Positions 32,940 through 43,927 of a DNA stretch of 64,000 nt are shown one piece after another; the stretch's first letter is position 1, and every line of letters starts with the position of its first letter. The position numbers and the translations under genes are program-made. Source of the stretch: Dryococelus australis (Eukaryota > Arthropoda > Insecta > Phasmatodea > Phasmatidae); assembly GCA_029891345.1 (NCBI GenBank), contig CM057009.1, forward strand, positions 88,025,416 through 88,089,415, read 5' to 3'. Under the pieces are notes generated by a model. The model was not told the DNA's origin and did not search any database. It saw only the letters and a list, made by a program, of their open reading frames with translations.

Positions 32940-33630
32940 TGAGCTACGCAGTGTCCAAGTTCGGGGGTCTGAAGCGTGCGCCGGACGGCTGTATTACATC
33001 TACTGACGACGGTAACTGCAGCTTTGATGTGAAGTGAGCTAAGAACCTCGGCGGCTCGAAGCAAGATGGAGATGCAGCTATGGCGTCCTTTGTCCGCAGC
33101 GACACTTCAGAGAAATTGTGCCCGTTGACAGCATCGAGCACGAAGACTGAGGCTTCAATTCGTGCTCTGTCGAGTCGACTCACCACTTTGGAGGAGAAAC
33201 TTAACGCTATGGGAGACCACATTACGAAGGTTCTTCCGGCGATGGCTACAAGTAGCAAGAGTCAATTGAAAGCATTAGCAGGTTGTGTGTGGCTAAACTC
33301 ACTACCTTAGACAAGAAACTCACGGCTATGGATCGTCGTCTCGTCCGGATGTCTACATCATCTGCTAAATTCGACGGACAAGTTGGTACATTGACTGAGG
33401 CGGCGAGCAAACTCTTCACTTTCGTCAGCCATCTCGGCACTATGGTAGATAGCTTGTTAGCCAAGATTGTTCGTTCCTTGGCCGATGCAAATTCAGACGA
33501 CGAATTGTGGCCTCATTGCAAACATATACAAAATGCCATATCTCGTAGTATCAGCATTTCTGAAGTGTGTTTGACTAACCTAATCAGACCATCAGGTGAT
33601 ACTGTCTCGGGCCGGATCCGGCCTAGATGA
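32940..33630 (+). pseudogene. Coiled-coil protein of unknown role
   Basis: The frame from ATG 32,940 reads MSYAVSKFGGLKRAPDGCIT and STDDGNCSFDVK, one TGA (33,027-33,029), then a heptad-rich region (RALSSRLTTLEEKLNAMGDH). A frameshift near 33,290 passes into a second frame with LTTLDKKLTAMDRRLVRM and GTLTEAASKLFTF, ending at 33,630. Together about 229 codons. The regular leucine and hydrophobic spacing supports a long coiled coil, as in virion fibres or scaffolds, but the role is unknown. It lies between the ATPase and the conserved gene at 33,672. Confidence 0.55.
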
Positions 33631-33671
33631 CATATAAATACCAAGTACATTTCTCTCATTGTTTTAGTACA

Positions 33672-34508
33672 ATGGCTGCCGCTGTCGAAGATCTACAACG
33701 TGCTATTGCAAGTGTGCGCGCCAAGTATTTTCTGGCTAAGCATGCTCGGATGGAACGAGATGCTGCTTTGGAGGAAGCCTTCCGACCCATTACGTCTCGT
33801 CTGGATCAACAACAGTATGCTGTTCCCCCTGCTGAACTGAAGACTGAACCTGTCGCCGCTGTCGAACCTAGGAGGAGGATAAAGCGCAGGTCGGAGGTGC
33901 CCGATGAAGATGACTTACCTCTAGCAGATTGGAAACGACAAAAGGAACGCTCTAATTCCCGCTGCACGGCTGTACGCAATTACCCCCAGTCGTACACGTC
34001 AAGATTTAGTGATGCTACATGTGGAGTACATAGACGCAATAGAAAATGGTACTTGGGAAACAAACAAATATTTTTCCTGCCCGGTGATTTTATACAAGTT
34101 GACGAGGAAGCTGTGTGTGCCTCTCCAGGCCTCTATGAGTTACTGTTTAAATGCACGCCTACCAGGTACTCGCATGAGGCGCTTCATCAATATAAGCACC
34201 TACTCAGTCTCATTAGTGCACATTTTACAGACAATGATCCTTCTGCCGACACATATAAGGATGAAACTCATCCTAAATTCGCCATTATCGGCGAACTGTT
34301 CCCGGATGTTGGTGTGGTGAGAGACTCTGGTCTGACTTCGAAGCTGGATGGAAGCAGTCGACTTGAATATGTATTCTGGAACGATGCTAATAAACTTGCA
34401 TCACGTATACGTCACCTAGTCGCCTCTGAACAGGCGGGGAATACTTCACACAGGAACGAGATCACCAATATTCTGGAAGATCTCCCAGAAGGAGGATACA
34501 TTCGCTAA
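33672..34508 (+). CDS. Conserved Polinton protein (DUF8207-like), intact frame
   Basis: An uninterrupted frame of 279 codons including the stop, starting at ATG 33,672 (MAAAVEDLQRAIASVRAKYF). The in-frame ATG 45 bp upstream lacks similarity. N-terminal helical region (residues 1-60), then a charged linker with a nuclear-signal-like RRRIKRR, then a globular part with NRKWYLGNKQIFFLPGDFIQ, ASPGLYELLFKCTPTRYS and YEYVFW-like EYVFWNDANKL, ending in the 41-residue C-terminal module (DANKLASRIRHLV to LPEGGYIR). It resembles an uncharacterised family abundant in insects, often beside Polinton genes, which I believe is DUF8207. It is the only long undamaged gene of the element. Function unknown. Confidence 0.75.
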   Translation: MAAAVEDLQRAIASVRAKYFLAKHARMERDAALEEAFRPITSRLDQQQYAVPPAELKTEPVAAVEPRRRIKRRSEVPDEDDLPLADWKRQKERSNSRCTAVRNYPQSYTSRFSDATCGVHRRNRKWYLGNKQIFFLPGDFIQVDEEAVCASPGLYELLFKCTPTRYSHEALHQYKHLLSLISAHFTDNDPSADTYKDETHPKFAIIGELFPDVGVVRDSGLTSKLDGSSRLEYVFWNDANKLASRIRHLVASEQAGNTSHRNEITNILEDLPEGGYIR

Positions 34509-34510
34509 TA

Positions 34511-35444
34511 ATGTCTTGTGCAGAGATCATCAGTGAGCTCTTAACCGCCCCGCACGTCGCATCTACACTCGCCGAAAAGTGACTGTGTTTGGAATGAGAG
34601 ACCTCTCTACCAGGCGGACTTGGCGGAAATGCTACCATCTGCTAAAGTTAATAAAGGCCTTAGATATTTATTAACAGTTATCGACTGTTACAGCAAGTAC
34701 GCTTGGGCTGTACCTGTGCGCCAGAAACGAGGTCTTGATGTATGCAGTGCTATGCGCATTGTTTTACAAGATAAAGGTGCTCCTTCGAATATGCAGATGG
34801 GTCTCGGCAAGAAGTTCTACAATTCCGATTTCCGTACACTCATAGCTTCGCATAAGACCAATCATTATAGTACTCACAGTGGCCTGAAAGCTTCAATTGC
34901 AGAACGTTTCAATCGAAATTTGAAGAATGATATGTGGCGAGAACTTTCGGCTCGTGGAAGTTACAAGTGGCTGGACAATTTACCGCAACTGGTGTCTGCA
35001 TACAATCATCGAGTTCACCGCACGATTCACATGTGACCGTCAGATGTTAAAGATAATCCTCTGATGGACTCTCTGTACAAGACCGAGAAGACAGTGGCTC
35101 CATGACGCCTCACAGTGTGGGTTGGAACCTAAGTCCGCATATCAAGAGCCAAAGGTACCTTTGATAAGGTATATACTCCGAATTGGATTATGGAAATATT
35201 CAGGATGGCTAAGATTTGGCACTATGCTGCACGCATGTTCTACCTGGAAGATATGGACGGTACAGTGTTTCAAGGTGGGTTTTATGCCGAAGAGATACAA
35301 CCTAGACTATTCCTCGACACATACCTGATTGAAAAAGTTATTCGAAGGTCTGGAAATCGCTTCTACGTAAAATGGCTTGGTTTTGACTCAAAGTTCAACT
35401 CTCGGGTAAATCGCTCTGCTCTCACCAACTACGATGGTAAATGA
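34511..35444 (+). pseudogene. Retroviral-type (RNase H fold) integrase with chromodomain
   Basis: This would insert element DNA into the host genome. After a short frame (ATG 34,511, MSCAEIISELL) and frameshifts near 34,555 and 34,610, the catalytic core follows: YQADLAEML (first Asp), YLLTVIDCYSKYAW, then MQMGLGKKFYNSDF, where Gly stands in place of the second catalytic Asp, and KASIAERFNRNLKNDMW (Glu present), LPQLVSAYNHRVHRTI. Stops at 35,034 and about 35,105-35,135 precede YTPNWIMEIFRM, and the C-terminal chromodomain-like DTYLIEKVIRRSGNRFYVKW. It ends about 210 bp before the right TIR, a usual Polinton position. Confidence 0.9.
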
Positions 35445-35591
35445 ATGTTAACATTTTGATAATGTCTGTACTTGTACGTCTAATAGAACTGTGTTTTTTG
35501 TAAAATAAAACATATATGTTTAATCTGTATATTATATTTTTGTATATTACCTATACGTACATTAAGCTAGGTTGCTATCATCTGAGAGAGG

Positions 35592-35596
<5 letters not shown>

Positions 35597-35655
<59 letters not shown>
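35597..35655. repeat. (TA)n microsatellite
   Basis: About 29 TA repeats lie between the integrase gene and the right TIR, ending right at its inner edge. Confidence 0.95.
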
Positions 35656-35656
<1 letters not shown>

Positions 35657-37090
35657 CATTATGCAGTCCACAGCAGGATGACACTTGTGGTCGTCCAAAT
35701 GTGGAAGGAGGTTTCACTCACCAAGATGTCTGTCGTCCAAGTGGGATGGTAGAGTAGGAGGTTTCGCTCTTCAAGATGGCTGTCTTCCAATGGGAATGGT
35801 AGAGTAGGAAGTTTCACTCTCCAAGATTGCGACCATCCAAGTGGAATGGTAGAGTAGGAGATTTCCAAGCTGGGGTCCTCAGCAGGACGCCATGCTATGA
35901 GTTCACAGCAGGGCGCCATGTATATTAGTTCGCATACACTCGTCGGTTACACAAATAGCCGGTTACATCATACATTTCCCCCACCCCTCTCAACATGTAA
36001 CTGTTTACAGCAGTGAGTGTGTTATATCAGTTGAGCGAGGGATTTCGTGGTGGTAAGACATCATTCGGAGAGCTGCTCTTGTAAGTTATTGCACAGTTTT
36101 AAATATTAAGTGAGTCGGCTGGGAATAAAACCTGGTATTTACAAAATTAACATAAATCCACTCGTTGAGTTATGAATCCCGTACAGGAAATGTTCCAAGT
36201 TTTAATACTTTCAAAATTAACGCATATGTATTGTCTGCGAATCGACCCGGAAGTTCAACTTTCCAAAATTAACATACATGCATTGTCTGGGAATCGAACT
36301 GGAAGTTCAATGCGTGAAACTTGTGTTAGTAAGGAAATAGTGTGGGGTAGTATGTGGAGGGAACCCCTGCTCCAGAATTACAGAGCAGGAAATTCTGATC
36401 CAAGACGGCAGTGCGGAATTTTTTGAATACAAGAAAGCGGCTGAGGTCCACAGCCAGGAGGCAATTAGGACTGACAAGATGTCGGAGCAGATTGATAGAG
36501 CAGTAAGTTCTGATCGAAGATGTTGGCGCAGGGTCCACAGCCAGGAGCCACTTACAAGATGACGGACCAGAATTTTTTGAATAGGTGGCTGGGGTCCATA
36601 GCCAGGAGGCAGTTAGGACTAACAAAATGGTGGACCAGAATGACAGAGCAGGAAGTTCTCAGTTGGCCACCATTTTGCTAGACAGTGCGACTTCCAAGTT
36701 GGCGGTCCAGATGGACAGAGCAGGAAGTTCTGCATTCCATGCCATGAGTCCGCAGCAGGACGCTACCATACAAGATGGCCGCCGTCCAAAATGAATGGTG
36801 GAGCCTCACGTAGCCATCCAAGATGGCCTCCGTTCCAAAAACGGGCAAGATAAAAATAAATTTTGAGAGCCTCGCAGCAGGGAATCGGTATTGGCTGACA
36901 AGATGAGCGACATTCGGAATCGGTATACGTTATTGGGATTGAAAACCAAATTTGAAAACGAAAACCAAATTTGGGATATCAAATCTAAATTTAAGTTTGA
37001 AAACAAAATTTGGGATCGAACACCAGAGGTCAAGGTCAAACCGGAATGATAGAGCAGGAAGTTTCGGGCAAGATGGCGGCGGGCTCGTCC
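35656..37090 (-). repeat. Right terminal inverted repeat of Polinton B
   Basis: Reverse complement of 12,526-13,960. Matching landmarks include CAAGATGGCGGCGGGCTCGTCC at the tip (given here as CAAGATGGCGGCGGG, then CTCGTCC), GGTCAAACCGGAATGATAGA, AATCGGTATACGTTATTGGG and GAGAGCTGCTCTTGTAAG. It contains repeated AAGATGG motifs, the complement of those in the left TIR. Confidence 0.9.
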
Positions 37091-39249
37091 TTTGCTGAAA
37101 ATATTTATTATTCAAAATAATGGTTCTGTTATATTATATCACAAATATCTATTTAAAAAAAAATGTATTTTGCAACTATAATATACAATTAATTATCTTG
37201 TAAACCAATTAAGAATACAAATGACAATAGTTCTTTTAAAATGGTAACAAACACAAACACAAACTTTAGTATTTATATAATTCTTATCATGTACGTGTGT
37301 CAACGTCAAATCAATATGATTCCTTTTATAGCAATACATCACATAACCAAAAGAGATCATAATTCAAAAGTATTTGTATATATTCAATGTATTGCAGATT
37401 CAAAACAAAAGCTTATGTGTTCCTATATGTAAAGAATAGTTACAAAACATGTACAATAATTTTAAGCTAATATTACACCCTCCCTTACTAGACAACTTGA
37501 TACACAGGAGGTAGCAGCTTAATTTTTTTTTAAAATTGTTTTTAGCATTACATAATTATAATAAAATTGCCTCCTATGTTTCAATTACCTCACATCCAGT
37601 TCCATTCTGTGTGAGCTGACATAGGTTAAGTTATAGCAGTTAAGCAGAATTATCAAACTGTACCCATTGTTCACTGTTATTGTGTTGTATGTTTAATATA
37701 TCCATTCTCTTTCAGGTTTTTAATAATTTTGTAAACATACACTAATTTTATAACAGCGGGGGCATAGTTTTATTACTAACAGTTTCTATTTTTAATACTA
37801 ATTCATTGTAACTTCATTTGTTAAAGCTCACAGTTCTAAGCACAGTTTCAAGTGACATTTAATGTAATCAGTATAAAAATAGAAATCGGAGACACAGAAA
37901 CCTTAAGACTGTTAGTGAATTCACACACATGAAGAACAGACTGTCGCGTACGCGAAACCGATCGCGGAGCGTCTGCCACGGACGCGTGGAAGACTTCTTA
38001 GCACAGCTCTTCGCAAGTTCAAGGCCCAGCGGCCAACCGTGCATCTCGCCACCGCTACTACAGAGGCACACGTAATAGCCACACGTCACAACTGCAGCAA
38101 TAGACAGCTTCCTACTCCAGTTATTCATTGCGACTCTACACACTCCTCCCTACTAAAGTCCCGCCGTATTGAAGTCTCGTCACCCCAATCATTATTCCAA
38201 CTGTCATCAGCCAGAGAATCATCCAGATGTCCGGTCCACACTGTAAATTCAAAACTACCAGGACTTCTAGCGAGACGGGAATGTCTCGACTTCGTGGCGT
38301 TGGGGGCAATGTGACACTGACGTGAAGGCGCCATTATTTACATCGTCGCCTGGACACGCCCACTCACATGCAATAGAATCCAGGACAACGATTACCAGGA
38401 CAGCATTGCCAAACTACAATATGCAGGAACCCTCACTACACACCAGGAATGAGGGCAGATAGCACCATTGCGACGCCAATATCTAGTTTTACGGCGTAGA
38501 AATCATGGTCTTTCTCCACGTGATCGCCTGCCGTGATGACCCTTTCAGAGATCTGCTGTGCCATTTGCCATAGCCGCAATTAACAACTGCCTCGGAACTC
38601 AACTCAAGGTCGGACAAACTCAGTAGCATAACATGAATCTAATTAGGCAGATAGTTAACAGTAAATCTCTTATTGCTCCCCCCATAAGTTAAGTGCAACC
38701 ATGTAATTGCAATGCCAAGTTAAAATAATAATAACCAAGCTATATTCCAGACAGTTTTACAATCAACCATCACTTTCTCTACCATAAGGCACAGTCCCTA
38801 TCATAATTCACAACCATGAAGCCCTTCACCCTTTCTTGTATAAGGTCGACCACAAATCGGCTTTATAACAATATGTTATTCATTAGTGGAAGCTGTAGAT
38901 ATTGGAAATGAAAGAAATACTTCTAGAACCAAAACGTAAAATCATTGAAAATTTCCACAGACTTTAGATACATTAATTTAGCCATCATTGTATTTTGCAG
39001 CTCTAAAAATATGGAACAAAATAAAAAAAACTTAAAAAAGAAAATAAGTTGCTGATATAACTAATGATAGGCTCATTAGTTATATCAGCATGAGTGCAAA
39101 TCATTTTTTATGAAGTTCTTAAATGCTTAGATCGTAGAAACATGTGCAACAGTAGTGAGACAATTACAAATTCACACGTACCTAACCGGGACTTGAACCT
39201 AGAAGACTTCGCAACGTAAGTTAGCATGCAATCAACTGAATTACTGAAT
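37091..39249. other. No recognisable gene
   Basis: AT-rich until about 37,900, then of more even composition (37,930-38,600) with open frames on both strands that resemble nothing known to me. No inverted repeat was found. This is host flank or an unrecognised repeat. Confidence 0.4.
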
Positions 39250-40700
39250 TGGATTCGAAGCATTAACTTCGGATGTAAACAGTATGATGTTTTGAATGAA
39301 AGCGATCACTAACCTTAACTATTTGCAGGGCCATCATTTTGAAAATGAGTGTCTAAGTTACTTTAATGCGTAAGTTTACACGACCTACCGTAGCGTTACT
39401 TGTTTGAAGAATTTGGTGGAAATCGGTTGACAGGTCTCTGAGGTATGGCATAAAAACTTTATTTTATTATTTGGGAATATCTTAGAAAATTGCCTCAGTA
39501 AGAGGTTCTGTATACGATGCTTATAATAGGTTCTCTCAGCATAGGAAGTTTGGCTTAATTTGGTTAAATTGTTTAAAATATGTGACAAATTTATCGAAAT
39601 GTTCATATGACCGTCATTTTTTTAAAAATCAATAGCTGACCCTATTTAAGTTGTATACATGGCCTTCTGTAGCACTAAAAGTGTGAAAAATTTGGCGGAA
39701 ATTAGTTGTATTGTTCCGGAAATGTGGCAAAATATCTTTTGAAAAAAGGCTGTTAATAGAGTATCTCTGTATGCATAATTGGTGCTTCAAATGAATACCG
39801 TTAGTGTACAAAATTTTTACGAATTTTCTTTAATTGTTTAATAGCTATAGCATACCAACCTAAATTATTTATATTAATGGCAATAAAAACGTCTGCCGTA
39901 CCTAAACCACGTTAGTTTACATACACTACTGTAGCTCTACTTGCGTATAGAATTTGGTGGGATTCGGTTTATTGGTTCTCGATATATGGCATAAAACATC
40001 CTTTTTTTTCTCTTCATATGACGATCTTCATAAATGGAGGACAAAAATGTTATGTATGAGCATATTCGATGATTTTCATAGATACTGTCAGCATACAAAG
40101 TTAAGTTAAAATTGGTAGCATAGTTTCGTAGTTATATCACATTAAGCTAAAATGTTTTTGTAGCTGCTATTCTGAAGATAAGGGCCTTGCGCACTTAAAA
40201 CATATAAATCAATATGACCTACCACAGCACAACTTCTTCGCCGAATTCGGAACGAATCTCTGTTAATTATCACCGGAAATATGACATAAAAACGTTTTTC
40301 ATGTAGGGATATCTTAAACAATTGCAGATAAATGAGGGTCTGTACAGACAAATTTGAGTGTTATAAATTATAATATAATATGTCAGCATACAAAGTTAAC
40401 TTGAAATCTGTTTCGCGATTCCGTATATACAATATACTGAGCTAAAATATTAATAAGGCCACCATTTTTAAGATAAGTGTCTGACCCACTCAAAACACGT
40501 CAGTTTAAATGGCCTGCCGTAATGCTACCTTTTTGCCAAATTTGGTGGGAACCTGTAACGTGTTTCCCGAGATATGACACATATGGCGAAAAAAGACACT
40601 TTGTCTAGGAATATTTTATGTTTGTAATAGATACTGCCAGCACGCTAAGTAAAATTGAAATTTGTTACATGGTTTTGTCTGAGTGGCTACACAAGGCTGG
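39250..40700 (+). repeat. Diverged ~280-bp tandem array, about five units
   Basis: The phrase AATTTGGTGGGAATCGGTT, followed by TTCTCGAGATATGGCATAAA-like words, recurs at about 39,411, 39,686, 39,949, 40,232 and 40,533 in variant forms (spacings 275, 263, 283, 301). The lead phrase GGCCTACCGTAGCGCTACTT precedes each. Units are heavily diverged. Confidence 0.7.
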
Positions 40701-41823
40701 GGAAGATTCCTTTAGTTTATGCTGTTATTTGACAAGGTTGTCTCTAAACGCTGACTGCCGAATGACTACTGCGTTATTTATACTGGTTTTGACAATTTGC
40801 TAGGGCTAGTGCTAGAGTTTGGAATATACATGTCTTTTTTCTTTTCTGCATCCTTGGTTATACTACAGTATAGCCAGAGGTAGGACCGATGCCAAACTTC
40901 CATGACAAAAAAATCCTGTTAAGAACAGCGTATTCTTGGGTTCGGTGAAAGTAATGAAAATTTGAGGCTTTACAATGCCTTATCTACGTCGTCTGCATTG
41001 GTTACAGTACAAAATGTTATCCTAGTTTCCTTTCCTTGTTCCCTTGTTAGTCTAGATAGGTTCAAATTGGCAAAAGTATGTGGCATGCTGTTGATTCACA
41101 GAAAATCGCCCCAAAAATCTTGTGAGAGTCGAGGTAACCTAACTTGCATTTCTAAAGCGAGTATTCTTTTAATGAGTCCCTTGGGGAAAGAAATCGTGTT
41201 TGAGTTTTCAAGTCAAGTTTTTCCCCCCCCCCCCCATTTAGGAGAAAATATTTTACTCTCACAGTGTTGAATTCAACAACGAACATTCCGTGTCATCATA
41301 ATTTTGAAATTCCCGAATACCATATTTCTGTGGACCAGACGAAAGAAGTAATGAGTTTCATCGACGAAGTTTCATTTACTTGAAGAATTATTTGACAGTG
41401 TATTTATTTTGAACAGCAATTAATCGACCTTCTATAACAGTGAATATTTTAAGGAGAGTCTATCATAAAGGTGGCTGTGTTATTCATTTTGATACTGTAA
41501 ACTACCTTGGCCGGAATTGTTAAGCCTACACGTACTATGATAGGACGTGGAATCCACCACAAAGATGCGATGTCCGTCCACTTCAATTAATTCCTTTCTT
41601 TATCTCTTGACTCCTAACCCACTTACAGAACAAATTGCCACTTGAAGTACACAAATTTGTTTAAAAATCTTTTATTAAATTTATTACGTACTTAACGTAA
41701 TCGTATTTAGAATGCTTAGCAGGAGGAAGGGCGGCTTTGACTTCAGAAACGTGTCTAAAGAGCGTTAACATGTGCCATCTTCGAATGAATAGTGTAATGG
41801 GGTGAATGACTAGATTGAGATTC
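40701..41823. other. No recognisable gene
   Basis: Mixed composition, with a run of 13 C residues near 41,222-41,234. No coding similarity. Confidence 0.45.
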
Positions 41824-42534
41824 TTGGACATTCGCCATTGCGAAGCAGATGTCTGTCATGGAAAAAATAGTCGTACTTGTGTTCTCGGACCCTGTGTGTC
41901 GCTGCCTGAAGACGGGAACAGGTAGCAGTTCCCTAAACGTCGCATTCTGTCGGTTTTGGAAAAACTACTGTGTTTGTGCGAGGTTCTTCATTGTGTTTGT
42001 TTCATTTGTGTCGGTGGACAACTAGCCTGTGTCGTCTTCAGTGTGTTGTCTGTTGGTCGTATATAGTTTGTTTCGTATGCATATATAGTATACTAGTTTT
42101 CCGCATTTAGCTTGCTGTCCTGTTTTATTTGACTCGGTTCCTTCACGGAAATGTCTGGTTTTGTGCATTTATATTCTTGACTACGGCATACCTGGCTTGC
42201 ATGTGTCTGGTAAAACGGCTGTTTTTCGAGTGCATTTTTTTATATTGTATTGTCCCATTTTGTTTCTACTTATTTTGTCAGTGTTGTCCTAACCTTTTCA
42301 AGCAGATTTCTAGCCTGTGTCGTTTTCTATGTGTTAACTGTTGGTCGTGTTTCTGTACATATATTTTTCGTAATTAGTTGCTGTTCTGTATTTTGACTCT
42401 ATTCCCTCTTCGAAGTTTCCAGTATTGTATACATATATGCATCTTATCATCCATAGGTTACTTGTCATTTTTTTTTTCGTGCTCAATTTTGCTTTTCCAT
42501 GACAGACATCTGCATCTCAATGGCGAATGTCCAA
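41824..42534. mobile_element. 711-bp element with ~42-bp terminal inverted repeats
   Basis: The left end TTGGACATTCGCCATTGCGA, AGCAGATGTCTGTCATGGAA is matched in reverse by the right end TTTTCCATGACAGACATCTG, CATCTCAATGGCGAATGTCC, with only a few mismatches. Internally, a phrase CTAGCCTGTGTCGT...TGTTGGTCGT...TTGCTGTTCTGT occurs twice (about 42,024-42,125 and 42,312-42,395). No transposase is encoded, so it is a non-autonomous DNA transposon. No target duplication was identified. Confidence 0.7.
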
Positions 42535-42984
42535 AACTCCCCGTCTAGTTAACCTTAATAATTAAGGCCTGTGTGCATCTTGATGCTGTACTGCGTATAG
42601 AAACATGGTGAGATGTCTCGTTATGCAAAAAAAGATGGAAATACAATACGGCTTATGAAAAAACATGATAATTAAGCTAGAAAGAAATACTCGAAAAGTG
42701 AGAAACAACATTAATTATTTGTAAGATGTCAGAAATTACGTCAGGTAAAAAACAAAACTCGGAAAAAGTGCGAGCCTGAGGTAATAACATCGCCCCTCGT
42801 TAGTTTGGATGCCTGGCAAGAAATCTATGGTAATATTTTAAACATTCCTTTTTTTCCTCGCGAACCGTTTGCCTAAGGCGAGTGTTGCACCAAGGCAAAC
42901 CGTTTCGTGTTTATTTAATGTACACGCGAATATTACGGCGTAACAACATATTAACTCCCATGGGTCACAAACGTTTGTTGGTTT

Positions 42985-43223
42985 TAGGTGGTTCACGGTA
43001 AAGTAATCACTTTTTAAGGCCCTTCCAAATGGCTTAAATTACTAATAAATATATTTTGTGGCTGCTTCAGATTTTGACTTTTGGGATTGGTGAAATGTAT
43101 AGATTGTGTTCATTAGCCACATGGACGTGTTTAAATTTAAAATGGTAAAAATATAGAAATTTACTTATAGGAAAAATTTATCAGGGCCTTAAAAAATGCT
43201 CACATTACCGCGAATAGACTATA
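42985..43223. mobile_element. MITE family X, copy 1 (short form)
   Basis: Left end GTGGTTCACGGTAAAGTAATC, ACTTTTTAAGGCCC; right end GGGCCTTAAAAAATGCTCAC, ATTACCGCGAATAGACTAT in inverted orientation. The ends match those of copies 2-4. The interior is only about 170 bp. Confidence 0.65.
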
Positions 43224-43510
43224 ATAATATGGCAGGCTTTAATTCGCTAACGACGGGCGAGATTACTGCATGACAATTGTTCGTAAATGACAGATATCAA
43301 ATCAGTGTAACAGTAACCACAAGTTTTTTTTGTACACGCCGCGCAGTTTGAGTTTAAAAAAAAACCTAATTTTATATTGTCCATTTTTAAGTGTGTTCCT
43401 CTCCCGTAATAAGCATGTTAGCTAATAGGTCGTGTAATGTTTTCCACGTCATCTCCCATGAAGAATCATCTCATAAAATTTACATTTGAAGTTCAGGATC
43501 GCTCTGTATA

Positions 43511-43927
43511 TAGACTGTTCACGGCAAAATGAACACTTTGGAAAGCCTGCTTAAGATCTACTTGCATGCACGTTGTATATTCTTCCGCCTTATGTAAAAT
43601 TAACATTGGCATGGATCTCATCACTTTATTCCACGCTTCGTTCAAGTATAACTGTGAAATTACTAGGAAAATAAATACTATAAAAATATGCTAATTTGTG
43701 CACTTCGATGCATAAAAAAAACAGAAAGCGAAAGAAAGAATTTTAGTTATCACAAATGGTTACCTAACACTTTTTATTAAACGTCAATATATGGAACGGT
43801 TTTCCATCCATAGTGACCAACTTTACTGCGCAAATGTCACTCAGTGTGCCCATTAATACATGCATTCAGGAGCAGTGACTTTAGTCTAAGGTTCATTTCA
43901 AACGTGTTCACTTTATCGTGAAGAGCC
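43511..43927. mobile_element. MITE family X, copy 2
   Basis: It begins TAGACTGTTCACGGCAAAAT, GAACACTTTG and ends with CGTGTTCACTTTATCGTGAA, GAGCC, imperfect inverted repeats of about 25-30 bp. The interior is shared with copy 3: CTTCCGCCTTATGTAAAAT, CTCATCACTTTATTC, ACAGAAAGCGAAAGAAA, TGTCACTCAGTG. Confidence 0.85.

Larger units (their letters stand above)
12526..37090. mobile_element. Polinton/Maverick B (adintovirus-like) with nested LINE
   Basis: The unit is bounded by inverted repeats of about 1.43 kb. It carries integrase, packaging ATPase, adenain-like protease, PLA2/pX-like protein, penton-like and double-jelly-roll capsid-like genes, the known morphogenesis and integration set of Polintons. 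Removing the nested LINE (14,749-21,606, plus one copy of its target duplication) leaves about 17.7 kb, a usual Polinton size. Inverted identity begins with GGACGAG at the left and ends with CTCGTCC at the right; AG...CT termini, known for Polintons, occur five bases further in. I found no matching 6-bp target duplication in the flanks. No PolB gene is visible. Nearly all genes are broken, so the copy is dead. Confidence 0.85.

Noticed and set aside
35516..35752. 78-codon frame with Tyr-Ile repeats
   Set aside because: Translation of the (TA)n tract.
12520..37096. 6-bp target duplication around Polinton B
   Set aside because: The 6-mers next to either candidate end (left ACGTGC or CGGACG; right TTTGCT or CGTCCT) do not match as direct repeats.
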